Origin: Uloborus plumipes
Lineage: Eukaryota; Arthropoda; Arachnida; Araneae; Uloboridae
Length of the DNA stretch: 64,000 nt
Assembly (NCBI GenBank): GCA_038373865.1
Contig: JAXGGA010001623.1
Location: 81,827-145,826, forward strand
Direction: 5' to 3'
The notes beneath the pieces are model-generated. The model saw only the letters and a list, made by a program, of their open reading frames with translations, was not told where the DNA came from and ran no database searches. Position 1 is the stretch's first letter; each line of letters opens with the position of its first letter. Shown here piece after piece: positions 10,525 through 22,669 of the stretch. The translations under genes and the position numbers were made by a program.

Positions 10525-10980
10525 GCCCCTATATAGACGAGCCGACTCATCAAGATTAAGTTTCACCACTTTGGATCCAGCGCGTGTTTGAGTGGTTGTC
10601 TTTTCTGGCCCGTAATCGTGTTTTGGTAATTGTTCACTACAAGCAATTATTAGCGGCGCGTGGTTTTGGCAAAGCTTAGCAATGTGCCAAAACTTTTTTC
10701 TGGTAACCCTACTCCACAACAATGAAAAATTAAAAGGACAAAGTGAATGAATTGGATCAAAAGTAGTGTAACTTAGGGCCGAATTGAAGTGAAACACCAT
10801 TGCAATCGCTTCGAGGCTATCACAATAGACCAAAATTGCAATAGCTACTGGAAGTCAAATTACATTAGAATCGCGATTGCATTGGTGAGGAGTTTGCGAT
10901 TGCATTGGTGAGTTGCGATCGTCCGTGTTTCACTTGAATTCCTGCCTAAATCTTGATCCGTCGGCCGTCTATATAGTGGC
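10525..10980. mobile_element. Family O miniature element, copy A
   Basis: Terminal inverted repeats of roughly 50 bp: left GCCCCTATATAGACGAGCC, right end the inverse of GCCACTATATAGACGGCC, both followed inward by a CATCAAGATTAAGTTTCACC-type block and a GGATCCA site. The interior (GTTACCAGAAAAAAGTTTTGG when inverted) matches copies B-D. A Harbinger-like MITE is inserted at 10,776-10,946. No coding sequence. Confidence 0.7.
10776..10946. mobile_element. Harbinger-like MITE, copy 1 (nested in family O)
   Basis: Starts GGGCCGAATTGAAGTGAAAC and ends with the inverse of GGCAGGAATTCAAGTGAAAC. Left flank TTA; right flank TAA, one base off the duplicated TTA seen in copy 2. Interior has repeated GCGATTGCATTGGTGAG blocks. 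A TWA 3-bp target duplication is the PIF/Harbinger signature. No transposase. Confidence 0.7.
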
Positions 10981-10985
10981 TCTAC

Positions 10986-11475
10986 GTTGAACTAGAGCAG
11001 CTATATAGACAGGCCGACGCAACAAGCTCAAGTTTCACCACCTTGGATCCAACTCATTTACTTTTACTTTCATTTTTCATTGTTGCGGAGCTAGGGTAGA
11101 AAGAGCAAAATTTCTGGACATCGCCAACCTTTGGTAAGTTCACGTGAATAGTTACCAAAAAGCGATAACTTGCCAGAAAATACAGTCCACAAACATGCAC
11201 TGGATCCAAAGTAGTCAAATTTAATCTTGAAGCTTAGGTTCGCCGAAATAGTGGAATTGCGTTGAACTAGAGCCGCTATATAAACAGGTTGATACATCAA
11301 CCTTAAGTTCGACCACTTTAGATCCAATTCATTTGCTTCTACTTTCAATTTTTCAGTGTTTAAGTGCTACAGTTACCAAAGCAAAGTTTCGGGACATTGG
11401 CAAGTTTTGCCAAATTCACGTGCCACTAATTATTGCTCAGTGAAAAATGACGAAAACGTAAAAATGCGCCAGTAA
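10986..11475. repeat. Family O copies B and C, tandem and decayed
   Basis: GTTGAACTAGAGC(A/C)GCTATATA occurs at 10,986 and 11,261, a 275-bp spacing, each followed by the family O left end and interior (GATCCAACTCATTTACTTTTAC...). The right ends are decayed or missing: copy B ends near 11,245 and copy C near 11,475. Confidence 0.65.
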
Positions 11476-11483
11476 AGACTAAA

Positions 11484-11947
11484 GTCGCTATATAGATAGG
11501 CTGACGCATCAAGCTTAAGTTCGACCACTTTAGATCCAATTCATTTACTTTTTATTCAATTTTCATTGTTGCGGAGCAAGGGTTACCAAAACAAAGTTTC
11601 GGACTTTGCCAAGCTTTGCCAAATTCACATGCCGCAATAATTGCTTACGCAGAAAAATTACCAAAACGCGATAACTTGCCAGAAAAGACATAACACGCGC
11701 TGGATCCAAAATGGTGAAACTTAGGGCCGAATTCAAGTGAAACACCATTGCAATCGCTTCGAGGCGATCGCAATTACAATCGCTATTGGAAGTCGAATTA
11801 CGATAAAATAGCCATCTCGTAGCGATTGTAACGTTTCACTTGAATCCAAATTTGGGAATTTGCGATTGCATTGGTGAGTTGCGATTGTCCGTGTTTCACT
11901 TGAATTCCTGCCTTAATCTTGGTGTGTCTGCTCGTCCATATAAGGGA
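11484..11947. mobile_element. Family O miniature element, copy D
   Basis: Left end CGCTATATAGATAGGCTGAC, right end the inverse of CCTTATATGGACGAGCAGAC, interior as in copy A but in the opposite orientation. It carries a Harbinger-like MITE at 11,724-11,912 in the equivalent TTA site to copy A. Confidence 0.7.
11724..11912. mobile_element. Harbinger-like MITE, copy 2 (nested in family O)
   Basis: GGGCCGAATTCAAGTGAAAC at the left, inverse of GGCAGGAATTCAAGTGAAAC at the right, perfectly flanked by TTA (11,721-11,723 and 11,913-11,915). The interior contains an extra inverted piece (CGTTTCACTTGAATCC) not in copy 1. Confidence 0.75.
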
Positions 11948-12122
11948 CCTTACGATGAACATGAGAAAATATAGGGAATGAACAAATACCATTGTGCAGC
12001 TAAGTAGCCACAAGAAACATGGTATTTAAGGCACGAAGGAACGTGTTTCGTGATTTAAAGCAACCCTTTTTTCTGTGTAGAAAAGTGTGTTCTAGTTATT
12101 TTGTAATACACCTATACATCAA

Positions 12123-12362
12123 TTAACCCTTTTTAAGGCGGTGGAAAATATCTTACCACCACGCTAGAACTTAAAACGCACTAGAAACGCACAAAAGTTT
12201 TATGTAAAACATGTAATGTTCCATTGTGAGCTGCTCCATGTTTCATGTTGTTCCATCAGACAAATAAAAAATATTTTTTGGTCATAAATGAGCTTCATTT
12301 TTCTAATTATAATGCAAAATGCGAACTTTGGAGAAAACGGCTTGTGCCCGTTAAAGGGTTAA
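12123..12362. mobile_element. piggyBac-like MITE 1
   Basis: TTAA target duplications at both ends (12,123-12,126 and 12,359-12,362), termini CCCTTTTTAAGGCGG and the inverse of CCCTTTAACGGGC. TTAA plus a terminal CCC is the piggyBac signature. 240 bp, non-coding, so it depended on a transposase made elsewhere. Confidence 0.65.
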
Positions 12363-12506
12363 GATATTTTCAAACATAAATAAACAAAATTGGGTACATT
12401 TTGAGCAAAACATATATGTTTTCGTAAGTCTAACGTTGTTGGAAAACACTTTTTTCAGAAATTTAATACGCTTGTTTCGAAGTTACACACACAACACTTT
12501 ATCATA

Positions 12507-13925
12507 CACTGCTCGACATTGAAAATGCAACACCAAGAAGGAGTGGTCAGAAATTGATGAATTTTGGTAAGAAGACAGAGACAGCATGGAACAATAAGTG
12601 ATATTTATTTCAAAATAAATAAGCAAAATTTAGAGCGAGGACGCCGTCGGCTCAGTAAGAAGTAGGACCACCGCGGACAGCGATGCACGAAGAAACACGT
12701 CTAGGCATGGAGTCAATAAGCCTGCGGATGGTGTCCTGAGGGATGGCACTCCATTCCCTTTCAACCATTTGCCACAGTTCGTCCTCTGAACGAGGCAGTG
12801 GCAGGTTCTGCAAACGGCGTCCAATCACGTCCCACACATGTTCGATTGGTGACAAGTCAGGAGAGTATGGTGGCCAGGAAAGCATCTGTACACCTCGTAG
12901 AGCATGTTGGCTGATTCAAGCACTGTGAGGCCGGGCGTTATCCTGTTGAAAAATTGCATTTGGCAGACCCTGAAGGTAGGGGATTGCCACCGGCCGCAGT
13001 ACATTATCTACATATCGTTGGGCCGTCATAGTGCCCTGAATACGAACTAGGGTGATACGGAATTGTATGCAATAGCGCCCCAAACCATTATGCCACGTTG
13101 TCGCGCTGTGGGGCGTTCCACAGTTACTGCCGGATTCGATCTTTCTCAACGTCGACGCCACACACGTATGCGATGACTATCGCTGGACAAACAGAAGCGG
13201 GATTCATCTGAGAACACTACGGTTTGCCATTCTGCCATCCACGTCGCTCTAGTCCGGCACCATTCCAAACGTTGGAGTCTGTGCTGTGAGGTCAATGGCA
13301 GTCTTCTTAGAGGGCGCCGTGATTGCAGGCCACGTGCAACCAGTCGACGGGAAATGGTTCTGGTCGACACAGGAACATCCAGGGTACCTTGCACGTGCTG
13401 CAGAATCGACGTACAAGTGACTTGCGGGTCCGCCACAGCTTGTCGGTGAATCTGTCGATCCAAGCGGTCTGACGTCACTCTGGCTGCACCTGCACCCCTC
13501 AATGTGGCTACATTTCCTCTTTCCAACCATCTCCGACACAGCCGATGCACAGTGCTTGCATCCATGTGGGTATCAGCTGCAATTTGACGTATGGACCAAC
13601 CTCCCCTTCTCTGTCCGATCACCATACCCCTTGTAAAGTCGTCTATATGCTGGAAGTGTCTTCGTTGAGGACGGCGTGGCATTTCCTCCTATCACACGTA
13701 TCCTTCGAGACAAAAACCAAATTTCTCCGATAATTAGTCTGGCAGAAAAACCAACATGAACATAGCCCACTTTTCAACTTCATTCTCTTATATCTTACTT
13801 CACGTGCGTCGGAGAGCTGCGCATTTCATATCATTTGCATAACTCAGTGACGTGCGTCTACGGTAAAATTTGCATGAATTTCTGACCACTCCTTCTTGGT
13901 GTTGCATTTTCAATGTCGAGCAGTG
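12507..13925 (-). mobile_element. Tc1-type transposon, complete ends
   Basis: Terminal inverted repeats are identical over 49 bp (12,507-12,555 and 13,877-13,925), starting CACTGCTCGAC, and are flanked by TA on both sides (12,505-12,506 and 13,926-13,927). One transposase frame on the minus strand fills the interior. Length 1419 bp is normal for Tc1. The ends are intact but the transposase is broken, so it could move only in trans. Confidence 0.93.
12652..13682 (-). pseudogene. Tc1/mariner-superfamily transposase, inactivated
   Basis: Would cut the element out and paste it at TA sites. From the Met at 13,682: an N-terminal paired helix-turn-helix DNA-binding region (WSIRQIAADTHMDASTVHRL near residue 30, second helix-turn-helix to about residue 115, RRPLRRLPLT linker), then the DDE catalytic domain: first Asp in VVFSDESRF (about residue 155), second Asp in FQQDNARPH, Glu in YSPDLSPIEHVWD. 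Defects: an in-frame TGA after VWRRR near 13,146, a 1-bp deletion near 13,060 after AYNS, and a second in-frame TGA after RPHSA near 12,916 that looks like CGA to TGA decay. The C-terminus ends at TGA 12,652. Length of about 343 codons is the family norm. Only 32 residues separate the second Asp and the Glu, against 34 in classic Tc1. Confidence 0.92.
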
Positions 13926-14141
13926 TATTTTATTGTAAAAATAACTATTCCTTGTCATCTCGAAACACTCCTGCAGGATTTTTTTCTAACATGCGTGAGA
14001 AAACGTTTATTCTTACAATATGTCTAAATAGTCTAATTTTGGGTAACACAGTTTGACAATTTTAGAAAATCCAACGTTGTTCTTCACAAATTGGCCATGC
14101 AAATGTGCTTTAAACGTACAAGTAGCACCTTAATAAGAGTA

Positions 14142-14286
14142 AGGGCCTTGCTCCACATCAGCGTAAAACGCGACCGAAACCGAAGGCAGAAAGCGAAAAT
14201 CCGGGTACTTTCCATAGGAACACTATGTAATCCATTTTACGTTTCTGCTTCATTTTTCTGCTTTACGTTAATGTGCAGCAGGGCCC
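14142..14286. mobile_element. hAT-like MITE with 8-bp target duplication
   Basis: TAAGAGTA is repeated exactly on both sides (14,134-14,141 and 14,287-14,294). Termini GGGCC-TGCT-CACAT match in inverted orientation over about 26 bp, ending in CGTAAA on both arms. Non-coding, 145 bp. Confidence 0.75.
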
Positions 14287-14294
14287 TAAGAGTA

Positions 14295-16519
14295 TAGCAT
14301 CATGCTGGAAATGTATTATTTCCAAATAAATATTATGGATTCATACTGTTGTGCTAGAAAAATGGTCCATGACCCGTTAAAACAAATTTGGGCAATATCC
14401 TTAGAAAATTTGTAGTTCAGATTTTTGTAATTCTCAATGTGTATAAACATGTTGTTTATAATTTTTTAAGAATAATTTGCTGATTTCTTCATGCTTCTTA
14501 ATTCCGTTTTGAATAAAGGATGAATAACGCTGATATATAATTCTTTCAAAAACATTTTTTTGAACACAAGTTGCAGAACATGCCATTTAATATTAATAAG
14601 AAATTTTACATCATACAAACTCCAAAACTTTTTCTTCATAAAAGAGTATGAGAGAGAGAAAATGAAAAAAAAATAATGGAAGAAAAAAAATACTAGTGAA
14701 GACAAAAAAGATAAGGAATAAATAGTGTGTCCAGAAGCTATGAACTTTCTTAAAAAAAGCATTTTATACTAAGAGAACAACGGAGTTGAAGCGGGCGATT
14801 ATCTATCGATTAGTAGTAAAAAGATCTTATTAAGTGCTGGATAAAGAAGTGGGTCTCTTCTTTGCCGTTTTAATCACGTTCCTTAGCTTAAGAAAACTTT
14901 CCGTTAAACCTAATTTAATGTACAGTTTGGGTTTTACTTCGCCGAAAACTTATTTTTAAATGGAATATTTTCGAGACTTCTTTTGCTTGAAACCCGGATT
15001 GTGTTTCGTCTGTACAATTAATTTTTCTTTTTAGGAAGAATTTAATTCTTTTCAAAGGAAAAAATTCGAGAATTATTTCTTGAAATAAGAAGTGGCATAA
15101 AAATAAAACACAAAATTTTGGGAATGATTAAAAAATAAGCTGATTAACTTTTACAGAAATCAGTTTTGTAAAATAGTTTAATATCAAAGGATGAAATGCC
15201 AGAACTTTAATTAGTGAAAGTTAAAATAAATAATTGATAAGAATCAGATTTTTTTAAAGAACGAAAGAAAGAGAGAGAGAGAAAAGGTATAAAAAAGGGA
15301 AAGAAACTAAGTTTTACAACATTTACAGACTTTTTATTGAAATGAAAAACTCTTTGAAAATAGAAAAGTATCTAAACATTATAGTATAATAATAATAATA
15401 AAGATAATAATAATCATTTGACAAACACACTTTTGATACTTTTTAAAAAGTTCAAATATATTTGTAAATTTAAAGTATGAATGTCATCAGGACATTTTAT
15501 CGAATAAACAATAAAAACATTCTCACAAACCAATAGTCTAGAAACAAAAAATTTTAAAAACAACTTCAAAGATTAAAAAAATATAAATAACTTTAAAGAA
15601 AAAATGTTTTGCATTACAGCACCGAAAAGGAGAAAGCATGTCTCACTTTGAAAACATACAATAGTCATTATTTAAAATGTCAAATATATGGGAAATACAA
15701 CAGAACACAACAACCTTGACACAACAGAAGACAGAAAAACATAGTCAAGAACAATAAGCAAATATTGCGTTTAATGTGTGATTTTTAAAGATGCGCCTAG
15801 TTTCAAGTTGGTACTTTTTCCTGCACTATACATTAAACTTGAACTGTGTCAGGTATATTTAAAACAGGTTGCTATAAAAGTTTTAATACTCCTCCTTGAG
15901 TGCTCCAGTCCCGTATTTTGCTGTAGTGTCGTTGTAATTGAATTACTGCTTCGATTGTAAGCGACATGGTTACAATGGAGCAAAAGATGTTTTGCATTCT
16001 TAAAAAAATGCAACTTTTCTTGCAAAGTATCATAAAAGATGCTGTTTACGTACTATCTCCACCTACATACTTGAAATACCTACAAAACCGTGCCACAGCG
16101 GTGATGAACTCAGTGATTTCAGACATTCGTCATTGAGGTTGGGGTTAGTTTTGGACACTGTTCACTTTTTTATTCGTAGAGTAGTGCCAGCGTACGCTTG
16201 CCTGAGCTATGCACGTCAAAACACAGTATTACGAGAACTGTCCATTAACGACTGGACTGCATAATCGCAGCATGCTTAAAGGAAACTTGTAACTATTTTT
16301 TTGGCAGTGGCGGTTTCAAAGAGTTTAAAGAATGAATTAAGTTACTGGATCTGAACTCAATCCCGAAACTTAACGGTTATGATTAGGTTAAGCCTTGTGG
16401 AAAAGTAATAACACTTTTGGCGGATTCGGAGGATATGAAGCTGAAATTTATATAAATTAACGAAAATATTACAATGTTAAGAGTAAAAATCAATGGAATA
16501 CCTTTTCATTCCGGCATCT
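14295..16519. other. No gene seen
   Basis: AT-rich with poly-A/T tracts, GAGA near 15,270 and (AAT)n near 15,386-15,414. No coding sequence, RNA gene or element end was recognised. Confidence 0.5.
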
Positions 16520-16746
16520 TTAACCCTACACTGCATGATTTTTTGTTCTTTGAAAGACATATGTATGATTTTTAATGTCATAAGAAAACATTGCAACACA
16601 TTTAAATAATTTTTTTGAGGATCGATGGTTATATTTACTTTAAAGATACCTAATACTTGATTTTTACACTTGAGTTGCCTTATGAATGGTCATAAGGAAA
16701 AATATTCCATGTAGCCCATTGGCAACGCTATGCAGTGTAGGGTTAA
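16520..16746. mobile_element. piggyBac-like MITE 2
   Basis: TTAA at 16,520-16,523 and 16,743-16,746, with 13-bp perfect terminal repeats CCCTACACTGCAT. 227 bp, non-coding. Termini differ from the other TTAA elements here, so it is a separate family. Confidence 0.75.
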
Positions 16747-16795
16747 GAAACATTTTGAATCTTAAAGTTTACAAATACCTTTGTGCTATTGATGC

Positions 16796-16889
16796 AGAGA
16801 AAATTACAACGTTGAGAAGGCATAAATAAGCAGGGATACTGCAGTATCCCTGCTTATTTATGCCTTCTCATAAAGTTGTAATTTTCTCT
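16796..16889. repeat. 94-bp near-perfect palindrome
   Basis: A 28-bp perfect half (16,814-16,841) meets its complement (16,842-16,869) with no spacer, centred on CTGCAG; a short mismatch follows, then AGAGAAAATTACAAC (16,796-16,810) pairs with 16,875-16,889. It can extrude a cruciform or give a hairpin transcript. Confidence 0.92.
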
Positions 16890-17456
16890 ACATTTTGAAT
16901 CTTGCCAGATTTTAGTAACCAACAGCGAATCTGGCAATCAAGCTTAACCTACATCAACTGAGTAGTTAACACTTACTTGAAAACAATTAAAATATAAACA
17001 ATGACGTTGAAAAAATGCACTAGTTTTTTTATACAATAAGACCTGGGTTTTTTTAGCAAACTAGTGCCTTGTTATTGTTATTTTGCTTTTTATTTTTTTA
17101 ATTCAATAAAGTCTTGTTTTGCTTCGATTTTTTTTTCTTTTTTGAGCAATCAATATTGTTTAGTAATTTAAATTTGCCGTGACTTGACTTTAGTTTACTT
17201 CGGTTTGTGATCGCTAGATCTTTCTCTTTTGTTTGATGATTAACATGAATAAAAAATCTGAAAATATACTCTGAAATGAATTCAGTGTTATAACTTCTTT
17301 GAGCATGGAGTAATCAACTACAGAATATATTACAACGTTTCGAAAAATAATAATTGATAATGCTTCTAAACTACAATTCTAAATTTCAAAAATATTAATT
17401 AAAAAAATACATTTTCATCATCTCTATTTTTCTTCATTTTCTTTTATTTATCTTTA

Positions 17457-18070
17457 GGGTCATTCCATAGAAATGTCTACCTCAGCAAAAGAAAAAAGAA
17501 AAACCAAAGTGAAAAAAACTATCAAAAAATGAATAAATAAATAAATAAATAAATAACAATCATACAACATAAGAAGTTTTAAAAAATGGAAAAAGTATTT
17601 TAATTATTACTGAGATTAGCCATAATAAATATTTTGTAGTGTGTTTACTGCTTGTTTTTCGATGGTTACGTTAGTCACATTCCATCTTGAGTAAAAGTGA
17701 CACTTAAGACTAAAAAAAGTTAAGATTTAATAAATGTGTTTTATTTTTTTAAAAGTTAACTTTACACATTTTTCAAATATATCATTCAATTTTTCACACT
17801 TGCTTAACTTTGAGAAATTTTTGCCTCACAACATGAGCATTCATTTTCAGGGTTGCAAAAATGTTACGTTAGTCACGCTGCTATTTTGGTTGAGAAAATG
17901 TCTACTGTCAGTAATTTTTTTTTAATTCTTAGCAGAAATGATACATAGATACCATGTACATTGTAAATCCAACAGCAATAACTAAAAAATATTTTTTAGC
18001 CTTTAAGTTACAAGTAAAAACAGTTACAAAATCAGCTCTGAATGTTACGTTAGTCACTATGGAATGACCC
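17457..18070. mobile_element. 614-bp terminal-inverted-repeat element
   Basis: Starts GGGTCATTCCATAG and ends CTATGGAATGACCC (14-bp perfect inverted repeat), flanked by TTTA on both sides (17,453-17,456 and 18,071-18,074). It holds three identical copies of GTTACGTTAGTCAC at 17,665, 17,863 and 18,044, probably binding sites for its transposase. A (AAAT)n run lies at 17,529-17,556. The 63-codon open frame at 17,734-17,925 is not recognisable. Superfamily undecided: a 4-bp duplication fits Sola-like elements but is weak evidence. Confidence 0.72.
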
Positions 18071-18074
18071 TTTA

Positions 18075-21000
18075 TATTTTAGATTTCAATTGGTTCATCT
18101 GCAATTCTGTCACTGGAATATGAAAATTTTGCTAATTTTCCAGATTCTGTAGTACCCCCTCCATTAATGTGCTACATTAGACATAGTATGCAAAAAAATA
18201 ATTAATTTAGTCTTGACATTAGAATCATTATATGACCAGAATTCGGGATTTCCGACTTTGGCCCAGCTGGGAAATGGTCATTTAATTATCCACTCTGCGC
18301 ATTAACGTTTGGCGATAATAAACACAGAATACTAATGAGAAACTAACTCTTTCCGCAGCGTGAATACTTTAGAAGTAGAAGATATAATGAAAGTGAAGAA
18401 GAATGGGAAAAGTTAATTTCTTTATTGGCAAAGAAATCATTTTCTGTCACGAAATGTTTCAACTCCTTACTTACATTCTTTCAACATTCCTGCATAGTTC
18501 GCATAGGAGTCATCAGTTATGAGAGGCTTGTGGTAATTTTTACCATCAGTAAGTTATTCGTGGCATGCAGTCATATATTGAGAATAATGTATCTTTATGA
18601 AGGCCTGTGAATATTTCATTCTAAGCTTTTGCGATATTAATATCATTTTGAGGAGTATAAATGCAAATTTTCAAATAAGATTAGAAAATAGATTCTATTT
18701 ATTTTGGGTGTTATCACGGTGAAAGATATTTTTAATGCTTTTAAAAATATATTTACGCATTGAAAATCGGGAGCGAAAAAAAAAGTTCAAAACAAAAAAT
18801 ATGTAGATAAATAAAAACAATTGAGAATTTTAAGATATTGCATTTAAAGTTTTTTTTTTTTAATTTTTTAAACTAGTAAAAAATGTCTAACAATATAACT
18901 GTTTAAAAGTCAACTCGTACACATTTCTTTGGTCCCTTTTGTTTACCGTTTCACTCATTTCCTCTCATTTTTTCTTTTTCATCTTGTTATAGAATTGATA
19001 ATTGACATATTGAATAGAATTGACATTTTTTACGTCTTAGAAGAAGTCTGAGCTATATTTCTCTTCTAGGGTAATACTCTTCACTTCCAATATAGTTTCT
19101 TTAATAACTATTGTTTTTCTGCCAGCTTAAACAACATGCACTGAATAGATTTTGCAATCAGTTATTTATTTATTTTTTTAAGTTTTCATTATTCCTATAT
19201 TATTTCAAGCAAACGTTTGCTTAAAAACATACCGACGCAAGTAACTGATATACACTTGAAATGATAAAGCGGAAGTTGAAAACTTGTGAACCTAATTTTA
19301 AAACTGTCTTACGGATGAGGTTTCATGTAATAAGAAAAAAAATGTCTACAAGCATATTTTGCTTGTAGTGTACATCCTGGTTATGACATCTCGAGATTGC
19401 AAATTCTTCGTTATTACAGACTCATCAATCTCGAATAGACTACAACCAAGCTTGGGGGAAGATGTCCACTCATCGAAACTGAAATTTAATAACTTACAAA
19501 TGGACAATTTCATTTTAATTGATTTTTCATATGTAGCACAAAACACCTTACTAAGATCTGTTGGATTCTTGTTTCATTCCATAAACTTTATGAAGAACAT
19601 ACTCTCTGCTGCTACGTAATGCAGTTACTTCAGCTTCCACGAACATTATTTAAGGAATACTTTTTGACTAAGTAACAACCATATCTTATGGTATACGTTC
19701 GATACTATGCAAAAGGAAGTGCTTTAATATTGTTAACGGAAATCCTCAAAATTTAACTGGATTGCGTAGATCTAGAGTCCATGTTCTTAGTTTAATACAA
19801 TGTAAGAAGAATATTGAGTCTTCGAAGTCTTTGCAGGGTGTTTTGTCTGATATCATGGAACTTTCCAGCTAAATCAATATTTAGTTTTTCAATCTTTATA
19901 AGTGGTGGTTAAAAAATACTTTTGTTTCGCTATCGTCCATCTTATTCGTATATCCCCACTTCTAATGTATTGAAGTGTAAGGTTTTTCATGTGATGGCAG
20001 CAGACATCAAAAGCTCATTATGCCAAATTAATCATTAGTACGCATACTACACAGATCGCTGCAGCTTTGCTTTCCACTAACATATATGAAAACATATTCT
20101 TTATGAAATGATATGTTTTTGTTCCTTAAATATGTTTTTATAAATAGTCTAAAGATAAAAACTAGTCTTATTTCTTGAGTAAAATTATAAAAAAAAAAAA
20201 ACCTTTCAAACTACGTTTTTCTCTTTTTAATTGCAATATGAAGCTTAATTTAAGAATATTTAATAAGCTTTGTGTAATTTTGCAGTGGAACAACCCTCAC
20301 GAGGTAAAAAACGAATGAAACCTACATTTTTCACTTCCTTTTAATGAAATTAAACAGATACCAGAACGTAATATCAATGCAGAGAAAGAAAGATTTTGTG
20401 ACATCTAATTACGAAAATTTTTAATGCGCATCAGAGTTTTTCTGATTTTAATAATCTGATTTAATGAAGTGCTTTTGAAATAGATAGGTAAACATAAGAA
20501 GGGTATAAAAGAGGAACAATATTTCAGGGGATCTCTAGGTCATTAAAAAACTAACAACGGTAAGAAAAGGTTGTTTTGTATGTCTTTTTGACTACACAAA
20601 CTCTTCATAGTCAGAAAAATATTGTCGTTTCTTTTATAAAAAAAAGTCGAGTAAAAAATATGTATATTTATTGGTTGAAAGTACATCGCTTTCATATAAA
20701 AAGAAGTATAAATTATGCATTATGAAAATAATATGAAATTCCATTTTTTCAATCTGTTACACGTATTATATGAATATTTCTTATCTGTCTCCCACTTTTA
20801 ATAAGAAAACTCACAATCAACAATTCAAACTTAAGGCAAACGACGAAAGAAAAAGAAAACTACTATCTGAATGACAGTAAAAATGCCAAAAATTTTAAAT
20901 CTCAAATTAAAATAGGTGTAAGAATATAAACGCAGTAACAACAATTTAGCAATAAAATACGCCCATTTAATTTATTAACTGAAAAAAAAATCTATTCCAA

Positions 21001-21235
21001 AATAAATAAAAAAAATTATTTAATAGTTTTTTTTTTTTTTTTTTTTATACTTCTTGAACAAGTAAAAAATCAATGCTAACGCCATTTGTCATAAGGAATG
21101 AGCAAAAATTCGTTTATAACAGTAAACATTTGAATATAAAATAACTTTTTTGCGACTCCTTTACTTAGTGCAACCCTTAATTCTTTACTTTGCATAACTC
21201 GCTGACGCATTAGCCATAAAGCTGTGAATAAATTC
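18075..21235. other. No gene seen
   Basis: AT-rich. A small hairpin (CTACAAGC/GCTTGTAG) is at 19,346-19,368. No element end, RNA gene or coding region supported. Confidence 0.5.
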
Positions 21236-21236
21236 C

Positions 21237-21607
21237 CTAAGCAAGGACTAAGGCAGGAACATGCAATACACCGACAACTCGGCTATTTCGATCCATGGAC
21301 TGCAATTTCGTGCTTATTATGCAGTCATCAGCATGGAATACGAAAGTAGCCGAGTTGGAGGCAAAAATCCTCTTATAAAGCAAAGAGAGCCAAAAAAAAA
21401 AAAAAACTGGTCGCAAATGGGAAATTAGAATACCAGCGAGCGATCGCACTTGGTACGGTACAACTCGTAAATTTTAAGGCAGAGCTCAAGTATAAACAGT
21501 GAATAACCGCCCCTAGGCAAAGGCTAAGGCAGGAACACGCAAAACACCGAAACTGCACGAAACTGCAGTCCATGGATCAAAATAGCCGAGTTGGCGGTGT
21601 ATTGCAT
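21237..21607. repeat. Inverted/direct repeat cluster, unnamed miniature family
   Basis: Blocks at 21,267-21,318 and 21,555-21,607 are inverted copies (GCAATACACCG-CAACTCGGCTA ... ATCCATGGACTGCA). CTAAGGCAGGAACA-GC also occurs twice in direct orientation (21,250 and 21,521). The same family is present in the opposite orientation at 34,075-34,265 (AATAAG-GACGAAACTGCAGTC). Non-coding. Confidence 0.6.
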
Positions 21608-22405
21608 GCATTAGCCAGTTCAATCAATAAACTATTTACCAATTTCGTTGTTCAGAAGATTTTTCATACAATTATTATCGCATACAAAGACGCATCTATC
21701 AGCACATATTACTCCTTAAAATGAAAGCAGTCAGTAGCAAAGGAATGAAAGTGCCAAAATCAAAATTTTTGATACAATCAGTACAAAAGGCAGGGGAACC
21801 TCTCTTCTGCTTTGGGGGCAAGAGATAGTACTAGTAGCCTTAGTTTTAATAGCTATAGAGCATAATTTCGAAAAACACTTCACTGAAAGACCACCGAAAA
21901 ACCGAATTTTTAGCAAGTTTTACTCAAAACGTTAAAACGTCTATTAACATCACTTTGCTTCTCATTTCATTGCTTATTTTCTGATGAATCTAAAACAAAT
22001 CTGCCTGTAATATCAAATTAGAGTAAGTTCAAGTTTCCGCGAAAATATTGTGAGAGGATTAAAGTTTAGGTCTTCTCTTCTCCCCCCCCCCCCCTCTTTT
22101 TCACCTTAAACTTGTCAACACCGAAACAAATGGTGCTCTAATGAAAAGAGAAATCTTAGACTCTCTGAGGTGACTTCATAAAAATGTTTGACATAATTTT
22201 CTGAGAAGTTAGTATAGGGTACGGTAAACAAACGAACCGACGGACTGACTGGACTTTTCTGTTAATGACTTTTGCTTCTTTCTTTTCTTTCTTATTTACT
22301 TTCTTTTTGAACAAACATTTCAAGCTGTTATTTACTGAATAAAGTATTTCCTTTTTTTAATACGCTTTTATGAGTTTAACATGAGGGTTGTTTGTTAGTA
22401 TGTAT

Positions 22406-22665
22406 GTATGTAACTCTGAATAAAAGATAAAATTCACGTTCTTTACTAATATAAAAGTAATATATTCAATATTATTATTGATGCTAAAGGCTAAACTATA
22501 TTACAAGTTGATGTATTATAAGTGTTTCAGCTGTTTGTATGTAACTCTGAATAAAAGATCAAATTCACTTTCTTTGCAAATATAAAAGTAGGATATTTAA
22601 TACTATTATTAATACTAAAGGCTAAACTATATTACATGTTAATGTATTATAAGTGTATGTAAACT
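22406..22665. repeat. Two 131-bp tandem units
   Basis: GTATGTAACTCTGAATAAAA starts at 22,406 and 22,537, and the following sequence stays aligned to GTATTATAAGTGT. The units differ at scattered bases. Confidence 0.8.
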
Positions 22666-22669
22666 CTTA

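Noticed and set aside
12743..12928. Plus-strand frames across the Tc1 element
   Set aside because: Antisense shadows of the transposase.
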